The position numbers were made by a program, and so were the translations under genes. 64,000 bases of DNA, taken from assembly GCA_022819855.1 (NCBI GenBank), contig JAJEGN010000012.1, positions 384,746-448,745 on the forward strand. The letters are read 5' to 3'. Within the stretch, counting starts at the first letter, position 1; each line of letters opens with the position of its first letter. The DNA comes from Gammaproteobacteria bacterium (GTDB lineage Bacteria; Pseudomonadota; Gammaproteobacteria; Steroidobacterales; Rariloculaceae). Below the pieces are notes generated by a model. The model saw only the letters and a list, made by a program, of their open reading frames with translations. It was not told the origin of the DNA and ran no database searches. Of this stretch, positions 63,601-64,000 are shown one piece after another.

Positions 63601-63699
63601 GAAACGGTCTACGCGGCGCTGCCGAAACGCGACCCGTTACCCGTCCGAATCGTGGCTCCGGTCTTCTACGATGCCGGGGGACAACGTCAACATGCCTGA
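60649..63699 (+). CDS. soxA: Sarcosine oxidase subunit alpha
   Basis: This 1016-residue subunit starts at the ATG at 60649, overlapping soxD; the much longer open frame upstream is a shadow of soxB and soxD. The N-terminal ferredoxin-like domain (TFDGKPCEGFAGDTLASALI) is followed by VGRSFKLRRPRGIVGSGAEE. The NAD/FAD domain starts near residue 170 with CDVLVAGGGPAGLMAALTAA. The C-terminal GcvT-like half from about residue 630 contains GLMDASTLGKIDACGPDVIE, GRCAYGIMLGEDGMLMDDGV and SFSGELAFEINIASDL. The folate-binding C-terminal domain passes the methyl carbon to THF. It is in a single operon with soxBDG. Confidence 0.94.
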   Translation: MTIPAVQPNRLPRGGRIDRTRRLAFTFDGKPCEGFAGDTLASALIANGVSLVGRSFKLRRPRGIVGSGAEEPNAIMQIGEGAAAQPNVPATQVELYEGLVARTTRGWPGVSFDVGAINDVFGRVLGAGFYYKTFMYPRSWWRYYEHAIRRSAGFGHAPGEPDQDRYEHMNAHCDVLVAGGGPAGLMAALTAARSGARVILADEQTEFGGSLLASTESIAGAPAAEWIAAVGSELREHPDCTLLSRSTVFGYHDHNFLTIVERCADDGGSSGGGTVEGSPQSAVNPVRERLWRVRARQVILTQGSFERPLVFCNNDRPGVMLASAVSAWINRYGVLPGRRAVVFTNNDSAYRTAIDLADAGAEVAAIVDSRGGGAAELGRRARERGIAVLEGHVVSDLTGRRRVRGVSVAKWYGESRATVSPAIRIDCDLVCMSGGYSPAVHLHSQAGGRLAWDDERLCFLPAESRQANLSAGAGNGSQSLEECLADGLRAGKEAVSRLGLKAVAMSAPATSPFAENPIEALWRVPAARDPDRCAKQFIDFQNDTTVADIRLAAREGYRNVEHVKRYTALGFGTDQGKLGNINGMAVLAETLGKAIPEVGTTTFRPAYTPVSFGVGAGESVGELYDPVRKTAVHEWHEAAGAPMEVVGQWRRPWYFPRNGEDLHAAVARECLAVRNSVGLMDASTLGKIDACGPDVIEFLERIYTHDVAGMKVGRCAYGIMLGEDGMLMDDGVVARLAEHRFYLTTTTGGAANVLGWLEKWLQTEWPDLQVYLTSLTEQYSTLALAGPESRKVLDRLGCNIPLDNDSLPFMTVRQAVLAGMPVTLFRVSFSGELAFEINIASDLALAMWKTLMEAGREFDITPYGTETMHVLRAEKGFVIVGQDTDGSVTPVDLGMNWLLSKNKDFLGRRSLGRPDCVREDRKQLVGLLSSDAATVLPEGTQLIEEPGSPPPVPMCGHVTSSYRSAHLGHPIALALVAGGRARRGETVYAALPKRDPLPVRIVAPVFYDAGGQRQHA

Positions 63700-64000
63700 G
63701 ACGAGCGAACGCCGCCCGCGCCTTGAGACCCTTGTAGGTACTGCAGAGTCCGTGGACGACGCGCGTGTCGAGATCCAGGTGCTGCCGGACCGTGGCTTCC
63801 TCAACCTCAGGCTCGACCCACGTCACGACGACGGCATCGCGGCCGCCGCGCGGGTACTGGGCCAGGCACTGCCGCTCGCCGCCAATACGTTCACGACCGG
63901 CGTGCATCGAGTCTACTGGTGCGGCCCCGACGAATGGCTCATCGATGCGGACGTGGAGCGCACCGCCAGTCTCCGCAGCGAACTCGCCGGAGCGCTCACG
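63692..64000 (+). CDS. soxG: Sarcosine oxidase subunit gamma (3' end outside window)
   Basis: The frame from the ATG at 63692 overlaps soxA by 8 bp and stays open to the window end (103 codons). It shows the SoxG pattern FLNLRLDPRHDDGIAAAARV, then AANTFTTGVHRVYWCGPDEW and LIDADV. The gamma subunit completes the heterotetramer. The usual GPDEWLI motif is intact. About half of a typical gene of around 200 codons is visible. Confidence 0.9.
   Translation, partial: MPETSERRPRLETLVGTAESVDDARVEIQVLPDRGFLNLRLDPRHDDGIAAAARVLGQALPLAANTFTTGVHRVYWCGPDEWLIDADVERTASLRSELAGALT

Overview
This is a 64 kb, GC-rich (roughly 60-65% by eye), densely packed window from a Gram-negative bacterium. It has three large TonB-dependent outer-membrane receptors, many Sec signal peptides and lipoproteins, QmcA/NfeD membrane proteins and SoxBDAG. 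The mix of TonB receptors, TPR-sulfotransferases, DUF6152 proteins, BCCT carriers and quaternary-amine catabolism points to a marine or host-associated proteobacterium, most likely a gammaproteobacterium. That placement is inferred, because no taxonomic marker gene is present. No insertion sequence, prophage, CRISPR array or origin was seen, and no gap between genes exceeds 300 bases.

Layout. (1) 1-5994: the 3' part of a TonB receptor with a strong terminator, then two tryptophan-halogenase-type flavoproteins. (2) 6085-22337: an accessory-looking region. It holds five genes (six domains) of secreted proteins of unknown function that share two cysteines and a W/GRWDGDTLVV core. Two of these genes are each followed by a DUF6152 gene, and another is coupled to an MBL-fold protein whose metal site is degenerate. 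Interspersed are tRNA-Leu(CAG), an orphan antitoxin, a broken Rpn-type nuclease, a hydantoin-type operon (hydantoinase/oxoprolinase, DUF917 and an NCS1 permease), a broken flavin monooxygenase, a D-aminoacylase-like lipoprotein and hipBA. (3) 22519-29284: a QmcA/NfeD pair, a BCCT carrier, a serine hydrolase and a TPR-sulfotransferase. (4) 29452-38045: a TonB receptor followed by a carnitine/gamma-butyrobetaine operon (BKACE, L-carnitine dehydrogenase, acyl-CoA dehydrogenase, NDP-forming CoA ligase, CaiD). (5) 38090-49912: an SSS symporter, a second BCCT carrier, a small sulfotransferase, an Asp-beta-hydroxylase-like oxygenase, a second TPR-sulfotransferase and TonB receptor pair, and a class III aminotransferase. 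(6) 50194-64000: a long same-strand run with an MttB-type methyltransferase, corrinoid protein, DUF1638, a 'virulence factor' family protein, methyl-THF:corrinoid methyltransferase, Fe-S/ASKHA corrinoid activator, dimethylglycine-dehydrogenase-like protein and soxBDAG (soxG runs off the end).

How the genes fit together. BCCT carriers import carnitine, gamma-butyrobetaine or betaine. The 31954-38045 operon converts gamma-butyrobetaine or carnitine to glycine betaine and acetyl units. The corrinoid module moves one methyl group from betaine to tetrahydrofolate, giving dimethylglycine. The GcvT-type flavoprotein and SoxBDAG oxidise this through sarcosine to glycine, also feeding the folate pool. 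The route is inferred from family membership and gene order. The betaine-demethylation step is the least certain, because MttB homologues act on several quaternary amines.

Two signals look under-described. One is the two-cysteine secreted family with its DUF6152 and MBL partners. The other is a set of direct repeats with a 21-bp period (TGTCGC, 15 bases, TGTCGCAT) in front of the TonB receptor genes at 29452 and 45498 and the MttB-type gene at 50194.
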